From assembly GCA_963667855.2 (NCBI GenBank), contig CAXXKI010000004.1, positions 434,001 through 498,000 on the forward strand: DNA of 64,000 nucleotides. Direction: 5' to 3'. The first letter of the stretch is position 1. Every line of letters begins with the position of its first letter. This stretch comes from G963667855 sp963667855. GTDB lineage: Bacteria > Planctomycetota > Phycisphaerae > UBA1845. A model generated the notes under the pieces. That model was not told the DNA's origin and made no database searches. It was given only the letters and a program-made list of their open reading frames with translations. The position numbers and the translations under genes were made by a program. Below are positions 53,045 to 61,402 of the stretch, one piece after another.

Positions 53045-53644
53045 TTAAGGGGATTCTATAATTGAATCCCCTGTTTTTTTAGGCCAGAACACCACAAACG
53101 CAGAAACGAAGAGGATGGCGGACATTGCCAATATTGTCTCTCGTGTGGGGCTTTCGCAGAAAATCGCGTCGTAGTTGTAGTCTGGTAACAGCGCAGTCAG
53201 GCGAGCTACTGGCAAGGGGGGAGATGCCGGTTTCCAGTTTTTTGATTTGTCAGAAGAAATCGTATTGTCTGCTTCGCCTGTCAAACTCTGGGCGACTGGC
53301 ACGGGTACTACTGTTTCGCCCGGTTTTTTGAACTCCAACTCTCGACGTGCCAATCTGGCTACCACCGCCGGATCGTTGTGGATAGCGTCCAGTTGTGTAC
53401 GTAATTGCTCCAGTTCGGTTGCCACTGCTGTCAACTGTTGAGCACTCATGCGTTCCGCCAGTTCCGCAGTTTGGTATTCCCGCCAGGCAGGCAAAATCAT
53501 ACATGGAGCAAATGTGATTACTGACATCGCTATCAGTAACCAAAAAACCAGTCCCGCACCTCCATCAGATGCGGGACTGGTATCGTTTGTTTCTGCTTCG
53601 TCCACATGAGCGAACAAGCTCATCTCATCTCGATCAACAGACAC
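53045..53644 (-). CDS. ftsB: FtsB/DivIC-like septum protein with an extra C-terminal membrane helix
   Basis: A 199-residue protein. A membrane helix (about 32-52, GLVFWLLIAMSVITFAP) is followed by a coiled coil (WREYQTAELAERMSAQQLTAV and on) and by DPAVVARLARRELEFKKPGE, the typical end of septum formation initiators (FtsB/DivIC). Location just after eno is also the usual place for ftsB. A long linker and a second membrane helix (about 170-190, LAMSAILFVSAFVVFW) are unusual. The GTG at 53644 has AAGGAG six bases upstream. Terminators overlap the 5' part (minus strand) and the last codons (plus strand) of this frame. Confidence 0.72.
   Translation of the reverse strand: MSVDRDEMSLFAHVDEAETNDTSPASDGGAGLVFWLLIAMSVITFAPCMILPAWREYQTAELAERMSAQQLTAVATELEQLRTQLDAIHNDPAVVARLARRELEFKKPGETVVPVPVAQSLTGEADNTISSDKSKNWKPASPPLPVARLTALLPDYNYDAIFCESPTRETILAMSAILFVSAFVVFWPKKTGDSIIESP
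53048..53080 (+). terminator. Terminator of the HDOD-GGDEF gene
   Basis: AGGGGATTC (53048-53056) and GAATCCCCT (53064-53072) form a perfect 9-bp stem with a 7-base loop, followed by GTTTTTTT. It overlaps the last codons of the convergent ftsB-like gene. Confidence 0.88.
53541..53581 (-). terminator. Intrinsic terminator inside the ftsB-like reading frame
   Basis: On the minus strand ACCAGTCCCGCA pairs with TGCGGGACTGGT (arms 53570-53581 and 53547-53558, 11-base loop), and the second arm runs into a T tract (six A on the plus strand, 53542-53547). It lies about 160 bases after the eno stop and 21 codons after the ftsB-like start. It should end most eno transcripts. Confidence 0.85.
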
Positions 53645-53741
53645 TTGCAACTCCTTCTGCTTAATCCCAATCAGGCAACCATCCTTGATGCCCGCAAGCG
53701 TCGGGATTAGAGTCCAAGTTAATCGATGTAGACGGTTGCGT

Positions 53742-55031
53742 CTACTTATTCCACAGGCAACCACCGTAAACCGCACTGTCGCCCAGGTGCTCTTCGATCT
53801 GCAGCAACCGGTTGTATTTGGCGATCCTGTCGCTACGGCACAGGCTTCCGGTCTTGATCTGGCCGGCGTTGGTCGCTACAGCGATATCCGCAATGGTCGT
53901 ATCTTCGGTCTCGCCGCTGCGGTGGCTGATTACCGCGGTCCAGCCGTTGCGGATAGCCATGTTCACTGCGTTCAAGGTTTCAGTCAGCGTACCGATCTGG
54001 TTAACCTTGATCAGGATGGAGTTGGCCGACTTCTCCTTGATTCCGCGAGCAAGACGCTCGGTATTGGTTACGAACAGGTCGTCACCAACCAACTGAACCT
54101 TGTCGCCCATCTCTTTGGTCATCTTCTGCCAGCTGGCCCAGTCATCTTCGGCCAAACCGTCTTCGATGCTACGGATCGGGTACTTGGTGCACCAGTCTTT
54201 CCAGGTCTGAACCATCTCTTCGCCGCTGACCTTCTTGTCCGGGTTGGATTTGAAGAACGAATAGGTGTTGCTTTTCTCGTCGTACATTTCAGTGGTGGCC
54301 GGGTCCAGAGCGATGAAAATCTCTTCACCTAGCTTGTAGCCAGCGTTTTTGACCGCTTCGGCTAGTACTTCGAGCGCCTCTTCGTTACTCTTGAGCGACG
54401 GGGCGAAACCGCCTTCATCGCCAACTGCAGTGTTGTAGCCCTTTTTCTTCAGTACTGTTTTCAATGCCTGGAAGCATTCGGCGCCCATCTGCAGTGCCTG
54501 GGAGAAGCTCTTCGCTCCCCACGGCTGGATCATGAATTCCTGGAAGTCGACGTTGTTATCTGCGTGGCTTCCGCCGTTGAGGATGTTCATCATCGGAACG
54601 GGAAGAACGTGAGCACCAGCACCACCGAGATAGCGATACAGGGGCAGGTCGCAGGAACGGGCGGCCGCCTTCGCCGCTGCCAGCGAAACCATCAGCATCG
54701 CGTTTGCGCCAAGCCTTGCCTTGTTTGGAGTACCGTCCAGCTCGATCATGACCTGGTCGATCTGTTCCTGATCGTCAGCTTCCAGACCAATGATTGCATC
54801 AGCGATCTCGCCGTTGACATTTTCTACTGCTTTAAGCACGCCCTTGCCATTGTAGCGGTTCTCGTCACCGTCTCGCAATTCGACGGCCTCATGCTGGCCA
54901 GTGGAGGCTCCGCTTGGAACTGCAGCCTCGCCTACGCTGCCATCGCTTAACAGTACGAGACCGGCGACGGTGGGGGTACCTCTGGAATCCAGAATCTCTC
55001 GCGCTTCTATATGTTCGATTGTACGGTACAT
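53742..55031 (-). CDS. eno: Enolase
   Basis: A 429-residue glycolytic enolase that converts 2-phosphoglycerate to phosphoenolpyruvate. IEHIEAREILDSRGTPTVAG, SGASTGQHEAVELRDGD, MMNILNGGSHADNNVDFQEF, VGDEGGFAPSL, SIEDGLAEDDW, LVGDDLFVTNTERL, the catalytic Lys in ILIKVNQIGTLTE and SHRSGETEDTTIADIAVA are all present. Codon use is strongly biased. The ATG at 55031 has GGAG upstream; a longer frame adds 16 codons. The ftsB-like gene follows by 97 bases. Confidence 0.97.
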   Translation of the reverse strand: MYRTIEHIEAREILDSRGTPTVAGLVLLSDGSVGEAAVPSGASTGQHEAVELRDGDENRYNGKGVLKAVENVNGEIADAIIGLEADDQEQIDQVMIELDGTPNKARLGANAMLMVSLAAAKAAARSCDLPLYRYLGGAGAHVLPVPMMNILNGGSHADNNVDFQEFMIQPWGAKSFSQALQMGAECFQALKTVLKKKGYNTAVGDEGGFAPSLKSNEEALEVLAEAVKNAGYKLGEEIFIALDPATTEMYDEKSNTYSFFKSNPDKKVSGEEMVQTWKDWCTKYPIRSIEDGLAEDDWASWQKMTKEMGDKVQLVGDDLFVTNTERLARGIKEKSANSILIKVNQIGTLTETLNAVNMAIRNGWTAVISHRSGETEDTTIADIAVATNAGQIKTGSLCRSDRIAKYNRLLQIEEHLGDSAVYGGCLWNK

Positions 55032-55121
55032 TCGGTGTACTCCGGAAATTAAGTGACAACTGAATAAATGGTTCGCCACTGCCTTTGCCGCAGTACGTGA
55101 CCAACCAATTTAACGAACCTA

Positions 55122-55149
55122 ATAGTATGTATGGGCAGAAAAGCGTCAA
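55122..55149 (-). promoter_or_regulatory. Enolase promoter
   Basis: On the minus strand TTGACG (55144-55149) and TACTAT (55122-55127) are separated by 16 bases. Transcription would start near 55115 and give a leader of about 85 bases before the eno ATG. Confidence 0.55.
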
Positions 55150-55621
55150 GCAGCTTCCACCTGGGGGAAAAGGTTTCAGTCCTGACCGAAAAACCCTTTT
55201 TCCGATTGTTCCCGACTTTTGTACTCCAATTCGGTCTTCCAGGCGACTTGCTTCAGGAATGATTGCGAATTTTCGCCTGCTTATAGCCAGTCGATTTTAC
55301 GATTTCCATTACCTGCTTATTCGTATGGTTCCAATGAAACACGAATGCGACTGTTTGCTTGTTAGCTGGTTTAATTGGTATCGGATTTCTGGTTGGCGAT
55401 AATAGACTGATTCATTCCGAGTGGATTTTGAAGCGGATCAAGGCGCTAAACCAATCGAAAACGGGGGGTTGGGTGATTGTGGTATATCGAAAACCGTTGA
55501 TGTTGGTCGCCCCGGCATTGAGCGGCTCCGCAGTCCAACCATTCTTTCGTTTCATGTTGATCGCTGCAAGAGACGATATGCACTGCGGATCCGGTATCTT
55601 TTTGAAAAGAGGGATGAATCT
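55150..55621. other. Intergenic stretch between eno and the 112-residue gene
   Basis: Frames opening at 55359 and 55421 cross this stretch, but their upstream parts show no protein-like pattern and no ribosome binding site. I see no repeat or RNA structure of note. Confidence 0.4.
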
Positions 55622-55960
55622 ATGCATGGTGCAATTGTTTTTTCTGGAAGCGGGCCGTTGGTTATTCTGACCAGTCATTCCGGACTCGATGACCGGGCGT
55701 TGATCGAAAGGTTGGCTACTAAGGGAATTACCAAGTTCATCGGCTATGCCGTTGACGTCGAGCTTTTACGATCAAAGTACGGGAATCATTTTTCCGTGGT
55801 CCAGGAAAGTCTGAATGAAACAGATGATCTGCGTATACTCGACTTCGATGGCCACCGGGCATTTAAACTGATTTCGTTTGATGATTTCGGTCCTCCCGTG
55901 TTTTACGAAGAGGGTGAAATAAGACACGAGGTTGGATGCTCCGGGCCGCGAACGATGTGA
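55622..55960 (+). CDS. Small conserved cytosolic protein of unknown function
   Basis: A 112-residue protein beginning HGAIVFSGSGPLVILTSH, followed by helical and acidic segments (DDRALIERLATKGITKFIGY) and a C-terminal SFDDFGPPVFYEEGE. I recall similar short hypothetical proteins in several bacterial phyla, with no function assigned. The ATG at 55622 has AGAGGG upstream. The longer frame from 55421 adds 67 residues with no protein-like pattern. Confidence 0.7.
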   Translation: MHGAIVFSGSGPLVILTSHSGLDDRALIERLATKGITKFIGYAVDVELLRSKYGNHFSVVQESLNETDDLRILDFDGHRAFKLISFDDFGPPVFYEEGEIRHEVGCSGPRTM

Positions 55961-56003
55961 GCTGTTAATCTCAATCTCTCGTGTTAGAGATCAAGTAACG
56001 TAT

Positions 56004-56043
56004 ACCGGGCAGTTCCATCGTACATGCATGGAGCCTGCCCGGT
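56004..56043. terminator. Hairpin terminator between convergent genes
   Basis: ACCGGGCAG (56004-56012) pairs with CTGCCCGGT (56035-56043), with TCCAT/ATGGA continuing the stem inside. The T tract is weak on both strands. It lies between the 112-residue gene and cysK. Confidence 0.6.
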
Positions 56044-56076
56044 TTCATTGTCTTGTATTACCAAATCTGTATGGCC

Positions 56077-57024
56077 TTAGCCGTCTTTTTCAAACAACGC
56101 CGTAGAGAGGTAACGCTCTCCCGCACTCGCCAGGATGACTACGATCATTTTTCCTTTGTTTTCAGGCCTGTTCGCCGCTGCGTTGGCCGCACATAACGCT
56201 GCTCCGGATGATATACCGCACATTATACCCTCTTCGCATGCGGCTCTTCGTGCCCAGTGCAACGCGTTATTGTCGCTGACGCGTATGACATCATCAACAA
56301 TGTCGAGGTTCAGGTTTTTGGGAATAAAACCTGCTCCGATTCCCTGGATACCGTGTTTGCCCGGGACGATTTTCTCGTTTGCCCTGGCTTGAGTAATCAC
56401 CGGTGACGCTTCGGGTTCCACCGCATAGCATTGGAATGATGGTTTCTTTGATTTGATCGCTTCGCCGGTTCCGGTAATGGTTCCCCCGGTACCCACTCCA
56501 GCGACCAGTATGTCCGCCTTGCCGTCCGTGTCGTTCCAGATCTCTTCCGCAGTGGTTCGGCGGTGAATTTCCGGGTTGGCCGGGTTGTCGAACTGCTGTG
56601 GCAAGAACGAATTGGGTATTTCCTCTGCCAGCCTGGTTGCTTCACTTATGGCGCCTGCCATACCGTTTGCCGCCGGCGTCAGAACCAGTTCTGCTCCCAG
56701 GTGTTTGAGCACCGCTCGCCGTTCAATTGACATGCTTTCCGGCATGGTCAATCGCAGTTTATATCCCTTTACCGCGCATACGAAAGCGAGAGCGATTCCA
56801 GTGTTGCCGCTCGTCGGTTCGATAATTACGGTTTCCGGATTGATTTTTCCCTTCTTTTCCGCGTCCTCGATCATGGCCATCCCGATCCGATCTTTTACGC
56901 TGGCCATCGGGTTTCTGAATTCCAGCTTGCCGTAAACCGCCGCCGGTCCGTCGATGATGTGGTTTATCTTTACCAATGGAGTTTCGCCCATTGATTGAAT
57001 GTGATTATCGTATAGTCGAGCCAT
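56077..57024 (-). CDS. cysK: Cysteine synthase A (O-acetylserine sulfhydrylase)
   Basis: A 315-residue PLP enzyme. The PLP Lys is in NPMASVKDRIG near residue 44. TSGNTGIALAF binds substrate. GTGGTITGTGEAI holds the PLP phosphate. SGAALCAA near the C terminus is typical. It makes cysteine from O-acetylserine and sulfide, or from a sulfur carrier in CysM-type members. AGGAG lies eight bases before the ATG. The next gene upstream encodes a JAMM peptidase, as in the Mec/CysO/CysM system of mycobacteria, so a carrier-dependent role is possible. Confidence 0.92.
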   Translation of the reverse strand: MARLYDNHIQSMGETPLVKINHIIDGPAAVYGKLEFRNPMASVKDRIGMAMIEDAEKKGKINPETVIIEPTSGNTGIALAFVCAVKGYKLRLTMPESMSIERRAVLKHLGAELVLTPAANGMAGAISEATRLAEEIPNSFLPQQFDNPANPEIHRRTTAEEIWNDTDGKADILVAGVGTGGTITGTGEAIKSKKPSFQCYAVEPEASPVITQARANEKIVPGKHGIQGIGAGFIPKNLNLDIVDDVIRVSDNNALHWARRAACEEGIMCGISSGAALCAANAAANRPENKGKMIVVILASAGERYLSTALFEKDG

Positions 57025-57097
57025 GATGGCACTCCTGATTCAATCTCTATCATCCGCCCCGTTCATACCTGGGCCATTAAATCGTACAATAATAGTA

Positions 57098-57577
57098 CTA
57101 AATGTCAACGCCTTCGGCTGCTACGCTTTCGCTTTCCACAACTGACCAGCATATCTCCTTCAGTTCCGCCACGAATATCGGTCGATGCCAGATACGTAAG
57201 TCGCTAAAAACGCTATTATTGATAGCCACAACCGCGATTAACATGTCAGGCCAGGATTCCTCCCGATCTCGCAACGAAAGGATCGCCGAGGTGGTATGAT
57301 GCGAGTGATAAAACCCCACGATCTCCTCGTTGGTCGTGCTATTGGGGCTGACGTGAACTAACAGCGTTTCCAGATCCATCTCGTAAGATTCGCTACGGTT
57401 GCATAACGCAACGTTTTGACCTGCGATAACGCCGTTGATACGCCATTTGCCCGTTTCCCGAATCCCCATAAGCAGCCCGCAGCATTCCTCCTCCGCCGAA
57501 CGCAATGCCGCTTGCTCTATAGAAACAAGTACATCGGTGTCGATAATTACTGAAGTTGGGTGATCGTGCTCAGGCAT
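57098..57577 (-). CDS. JAMM/Mov34-family metalloprotease (Mec-like)
   Basis: A 159-residue protein. The zinc-site motif is complete: Glu in AEEECCGLLMG, then HSH in GFYHSHHTTSAILSLRDRE, which reads HxH-x7-SxxD. Bacterial JAMM enzymes near cysteine genes (Mec of Mycobacterium) release cysteine from the sulfur carrier CysO. The gene lies 73 bases before cysK on the same strand, with a ThiF/MoeB-like gene upstream, which supports that role. No carrier gene is seen. Confidence 0.82.
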   Translation of the reverse strand: MPEHDHPTSVIIDTDVLVSIEQAALRSAEEECCGLLMGIRETGKWRINGVIAGQNVALCNRSESYEMDLETLLVHVSPNSTTNEEIVGFYHSHHTTSAILSLRDREESWPDMLIAVVAINNSVFSDLRIWHRPIFVAELKEICWSVVESESVAAEGVDI

Positions 57578-57606
57578 AATTAATCAGAAACAGGAAACGT
57601 ACCATC

Positions 57607-57774
57607 ATGAAAAGACGTTCTCGCTGGCTCAAAGTAGCGTTTATGTTGTTCGTAATCTCCGCTGCGGCCGAATACACGTTGGCCGCGATTCCCGGCCCTT
57701 TCTCTTTCAGTTTCGCACTGCCGATTCTTAATAATATTTTCCTGCTGCCGTTGCAGTTGGGCGGATGCGCGTAG
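57607..57774 (+). CDS. Possible small membrane or secreted peptide, 55 residues
   Basis: A 55-codon frame too short for most gene finders. It opens with a basic N terminus (MKRRSRWLK), then a hydrophobic stretch VAFMLFVISAAAEYTLAA like a signal peptide or membrane helix, and a second hydrophobic part ending LQLGGCA. AGGAAA is 11 bases before the ATG. It lies between two minus-strand genes and points the opposite way, so it may be accidental. Confidence 0.4.
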   Translation: MKRRSRWLKVAFMLFVISAAAEYTLAAIPGPFSFSFALPILNNIFLLPLQLGGCA

Positions 57775-57802
57775 ACCGCACGTTGTGCGTTACGCTAAGA
57801 TT

Positions 57803-58858
57803 CTAATTGCCCACGAAACGTGAATACAGTGCTTTGGCCTCGTTTAGGTCTTTAGCTCCCTTTATGATGGCTCTTCCATCGCGGAATATTGTCATCTCAT
57901 GACTCGCCACGGATGCTTTGAGCATGAATTTGTTATAGGTGACCGCTTCGTCCGCAACCGCCGACAATTTTTCCCGTAGCGATTCAAAATCAATTGCGTT
58001 TCGTTCTCCGCTCGGCGGCATTATCTGGACCGCGTTATGACCACACAAGGTCGAGGTGTGGCTGCTCATTCTGCCGGATAAATACTCATAATCTCTGAGT
58101 TCGCAGCATTTGCAGGGTTTGTCCCTGTTTCTCGCTTTGCTCAGTCGAATCTGGCTGACCCGCGCATTCCACACGTCGATATTTGCCAACGTTGGTTCAA
58201 AATCCTCCGGCGGACCTATCAGTATTTTCATCGCTGTCAGCGACTGGATGGAAGCTACGATATTGACTGCGGGCCCAAGAATGCCGACCGTGTTGCATGT
58301 TGGAGACATTTCCGGTGGGGGGGCGTTCTCAAAAACGCAGCGTAAGCACGGTCCGCGACCGGGGATAATCGGCATCGATAGGCCCGAACCGCCAACTACC
58401 GCGCCATATACCCACGGAATTCCGGTCTTTACGGAGGCATCGTTTATCAGGTAGCGGGTTTCAAAGTTATCCGTACCGTCAAGGATCACATTTGATTCTG
58501 CGATCAAACGCTCGATGTTCAGATGATTAACATCATCGACAACGGTCTCCAGCTCCACCTGCGAATTGATATTCGCCAGTTTTTCCGCGGCCGCTATCGC
58601 TTTGGGAATGTTATTTTCAACATCCTTTTCGTTGAACAGCACTTGTCGCTGCAGGTTGTTCAACTCGACGAAGTCTCGATCACAAATTCTCAGAAAGCCT
58701 ACACCCGCCCGAACGAGCGTATTGGCAATAACCGAACCGAGCGCGCCGCACCCGATCAGTGTTACCCGAGCTTGCGACAGTTTTCGCTGCCCCTCTTTGC
58801 CGATAGGCTCAAAAAGAACCTGCCGCGAATAGCGATCCATTGCATCACTATCAGTCAT
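57803..58858 (-). CDS. ThiF/MoeB/HesA-family E1-like enzyme
   Basis: A 351-residue adenylating enzyme. The nucleotide loop is LIGCGALGSVIANTLVRAG (about 33-51), followed by DRDFVELNNLQRQVLF with the Arg that contacts ATP. DGTDNFETRYLIND is standard. The Zn ligands are CLRC and CKCC; the catalytic Cys is likely in MSPTCNTVGILGP. It activates the C-terminal GG of ubiquitin-like sulfur carriers (ThiS, MoaD or CysO). A 95-residue C-terminal tail follows the zinc site and is not a rhodanese. It sits in line with the JAMM and cysK genes. Confidence 0.85.
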   Translation of the reverse strand: MTDSDAMDRYSRQVLFEPIGKEGQRKLSQARVTLIGCGALGSVIANTLVRAGVGFLRICDRDFVELNNLQRQVLFNEKDVENNIPKAIAAAEKLANINSQVELETVVDDVNHLNIERLIAESNVILDGTDNFETRYLINDASVKTGIPWVYGAVVGGSGLSMPIIPGRGPCLRCVFENAPPPEMSPTCNTVGILGPAVNIVASIQSLTAMKILIGPPEDFEPTLANIDVWNARVSQIRLSKARNRDKPCKCCELRDYEYLSGRMSSHTSTLCGHNAVQIMPPSGERNAIDFESLREKLSAVADEAVTYNKFMLKASVASHEMTIFRDGRAIIKGAKDLNEAKALYSRFVGN

Positions 58859-58908
58859 GGCAAGGTTTTACTCTAAGTTCGAAGCGATAGCGAGTGATCG
58901 AAGTGCAG

Positions 58909-59541
58909 CTATTCATAGTTCCGTTTGTCCTCTTTGGGACGGGCGAATGACGCCAGATAACCTTCGGGTGGTTCGATTTTAGCTATCTCAGGCTCCTCGA
59001 CAGTTTCGTTTTTTTGTGGAGCGGAGTGTGTGGTCGACGTTGTTGGAATAGGTTCAATCAATCGTTCTGCGGAATGTGGTTCGTCGTTATCTGCTATTGG
59101 GGTGTTGTTTCCAGTATTAGGGATCGAAACTGCCGGTTTGTATGCTGTATAGCTATCCCGGCCGTGGGTGAATAGAAGGTAACCGCAAATCAATTGGAGG
59201 ATACAAGTTAAATCCAGTCCCTTGATCTGTATTACCCAGGCCAATCCACCAACAGCCAAGCCAACTCCGACAGCCATTGACGTGATACCGTCAATAAGCA
59301 ACGCTACGGGGCGTCCGGACAACAACAGCAGTGCCGAAATTACCATCGCAATACCGCCGATTTTCGTTGTGTATTCCAGGATTATGGTTGCAACAGAGGA
59401 AATCCAGGAACCGGAAAAGAAGCCATAATAAAGAAGGAGCAATGCCCAGATTGCCGTACCTCCGGCTAACCTTCCAGTTGCAATCTGTCCAGTATTCTTG
59501 CCTGAGTAATTTGAATAATCGTCAAAACGGGAATCGGTCAC
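58909..59541 (-). CDS. Membrane protein of unknown function
   Basis: A 210-residue protein with about four to five membrane segments in its first 130 residues (LAGGTAIWALLLLYYGFF, GGIAMVISALLLL, ITSMAVGVGLAVGGLAWVI, LDLTCILQLICGYLLF). The last 80 residues are a polar, Pro/Thr/Glu-rich tail. No family is apparent. The GTG at 59541 with GGGAG eight bases upstream is preferred to the TTG at 59556. It lies 50 bases upstream of the E1-like gene on the same strand. Confidence 0.55.
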   Translation of the reverse strand: MTDSRFDDYSNYSGKNTGQIATGRLAGGTAIWALLLLYYGFFSGSWISSVATIILEYTTKIGGIAMVISALLLLSGRPVALLIDGITSMAVGVGLAVGGLAWVIQIKGLDLTCILQLICGYLLFTHGRDSYTAYKPAVSIPNTGNNTPIADNDEPHSAERLIEPIPTTSTTHSAPQKNETVEEPEIAKIEPPEGYLASFARPKEDKRNYE

Positions 59542-59688
59542 AAAATAATCTCCCAATCAGTATGTATATCCGGCTTCTCCAAAACCGGCTCTGGCTCAAT
59601 GCAATTAGAACACCTTGCCCTACTGGTATCCTTTACAAACGGATAGAGCGATACCCAGTTAGTTAGTGTCCACCGGAATCGGAGTTTA

Positions 59689-60162
59689 TCACGGCATGAC
59701 AAACTCGTGTTCGCCACTTCTGACGGAGAGTACCGGACACGGAGCCTTCCGTACAACTCTTTCGGCTGTACTGCCGATCAGGGCATGCATTAATCCGCTC
59801 CTCCCGTGGGTGGCTATAACCAGAAAATCACAGGTTATCTCTTTGGCATACCTGACGATTTCCAGGAATGGTTTGCCCACGACCACCTTGGTGATCGGTG
59901 CGAAATCAAGCCCTACCAGGTACTTGTCCTGAAAAGCCTGCATCTGTTCGTTCGCTCCCGCCATGATTTCCTCTGCGGGGGGAGCTATGGGAGTGGCTTC
60001 AGGACCAAGGGCTGCCCAATACTGCTGGGCCTCATCAACCACGTGCAGGCAATGGATTTGAGCGGAAAACTGACCGGCGAATTCTCGTGCGTACTTCAAC
60101 GCCAGAAGCGACAACTCGGAAAAATCGGTGGGGTATAGGATTTTTTGGATTTTGATGCTCAT
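59689..60162 (-). CDS. Single-domain universal stress protein
   Basis: A 157-residue UspA-family protein. The N terminus IQKILYPTDFSELSLLALKYA and the nucleotide loop THGRSGLMHALIGSTAERVV near the C terminus (G-x2-G-x9-G-S) indicate an ATP-binding type. The ATG at 60162 has AGGTGG upstream. It is the second universal stress gene of the window and stands alone. Confidence 0.88.
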   Translation of the reverse strand: MSIKIQKILYPTDFSELSLLALKYAREFAGQFSAQIHCLHVVDEAQQYWAALGPEATPIAPPAEEIMAGANEQMQAFQDKYLVGLDFAPITKVVVGKPFLEIVRYAKEITCDFLVIATHGRSGLMHALIGSTAERVVRKAPCPVLSVRSGEHEFVMP

Positions 60163-60295
60163 CGGCCGTCCACCTGTGAAAAGCGTGTTCGCCAATATTG
60201 CTCTGTAAAAAGCGTACCTTACCCGGTTTCCAGCGTCAACGAATCCTTTTTATATAGGTGCTAATTATTGAGGATTTTGTCTTTTGGATCTTCGC

Positions 60296-60323
60296 TTGAA
60301 ATTGAAGACAGGTGACCTATTAT
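60296..60323 (+). promoter_or_regulatory. Candidate promoter of lipA
   Basis: TTGAAA (60296-60301), a 16-base spacer and TATTAT (60318-60323) lie in the 308-base gap between the divergent stress gene and lipA. The leader would be about 140 bases. Nothing else is evident in the gap. Confidence 0.45.
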
Positions 60324-60470
60324 CGGCTCTCGTACGATGGTCGTTTGATCGTCTGGTTTCCGGACTACTATACTGGGTGTTAACTTCCTCCCAGGTGCTT
60401 GGGACAGGGGACGTGGATTCGCGGTGTAACCCGGGTTAATCTGCGGTTTTTAGGAATTGGCAGGGTGGAT

Positions 60471-61391
60471 ATGAATGAGCAGTCGAATATCTCCATGCCT
60501 TCCACGAGAGGTGCACGCCGTCTCCCTCCCTGGCTCAAAAGGCCGCTTCCCGGGCTAAACGAATTCGGTTCCACCCGGCGGATTGTAGCCGGTAGTGGTG
60601 TAGCCACCGTCTGCCAGGAAGCAAAATGCCCCAACCTTTCCGAATGCTGGGCCAACAGGCACGCGGCGTTCATGATTCTCGGGGACGTCTGTACCCGTAA
60701 CTGCGGTTACTGTGCTGTCAAAAACGGCATTCCCGAACCGCCGGCCGACGATGAACCGCAACGCCTGGCCAACTCCGTTGCTGAGTTGAGGTTAACCCAC
60801 GCCGTTATTACATCCGTTTCTCGTGATGATCTAACCGATGGGGGGGCGGAGCATTTTGCCCGGTGCGTTCGGGCGATACGGCAGGCTTCTCCGAAAACTA
60901 CTATCGAAGTTCTCCCTTCTGATTTCGATGCCCGGGTTGAGGCCATCCGTATTGTCTGCGATTCCGGACCTGATCTGTATAACCACAATCTGGAGATGGT
61001 GGAAAGACTCGTTCCTTCCATCAGACCGCAAGGTGATTATCAGAAATCACTGGAGGTGTTGAGGATAGTAAAACAACTGGATGCGGAAATATTGACCAAA
61101 TCCGGTTTGATGGTTGGACTGGGGGAGACTTCGGCGGAATTGGAGCAGACGTTCACTGATCTCAGGGCTGTGGACTGTGATGTGCTGACCGTTGGGCAGT
61201 ATATCTCGCCTACCCGTGATGGGCATGTTCCAGTCAAAAAATACTACACGCCGGACGAGTTCGACCAATTGGCGGAATTGGCAAAATCAATGGGATTTCT
61301 GGGGGTGGCAAGCGGGCCGTTCGTTCGGTCCAGTTACAACGCTTCCGAGGTATTTGAGAAAACTAAAACAGCGGCCAGGAGCCGTGGGTGA
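60471..61391 (+). CDS. lipA: Lipoyl synthase
   Basis: A 306-residue radical SAM enzyme that inserts two sulfurs into protein-bound octanoate. The auxiliary cluster ligands are in VCQEAKCPNLSECW (C-x4-C-x5-C). The radical SAM cluster is in GDVCTRNCGYCAV. VITSVSRDDLTDGGAEHFA, DLYNHNLEMVERL and the C-terminal GPFVRSSYNA (RSSY motif) are standard. The ATG at 60471 has CAGGGTGG upstream; the longer frame at 60399 adds 24 unlikely residues. It is followed closely by tmk and holB. Confidence 0.95.
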   Translation: MNEQSNISMPSTRGARRLPPWLKRPLPGLNEFGSTRRIVAGSGVATVCQEAKCPNLSECWANRHAAFMILGDVCTRNCGYCAVKNGIPEPPADDEPQRLANSVAELRLTHAVITSVSRDDLTDGGAEHFARCVRAIRQASPKTTIEVLPSDFDARVEAIRIVCDSGPDLYNHNLEMVERLVPSIRPQGDYQKSLEVLRIVKQLDAEILTKSGLMVGLGETSAELEQTFTDLRAVDCDVLTVGQYISPTRDGHVPVKKYYTPDEFDQLAELAKSMGFLGVASGPFVRSSYNASEVFEKTKTAARSRG

Positions 61392-61402
61392 GTTAATTAT
61401 TC

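Noticed and set aside
55421..55621. N-terminal extension of the 112-residue protein, or a separate gene at 55359-55670
   Set aside because: The extension has no protein-like pattern and no ribosome binding site, whereas the ATG at 55622 has one.
57578..57802. A ThiS/CysO-like sulfur carrier gene between the JAMM and E1 genes
   Set aside because: The minus strand here has early stops in the frames I read and nothing ending in GG. The only clean frame is the plus-strand 55-codon one, which is hydrophobic.
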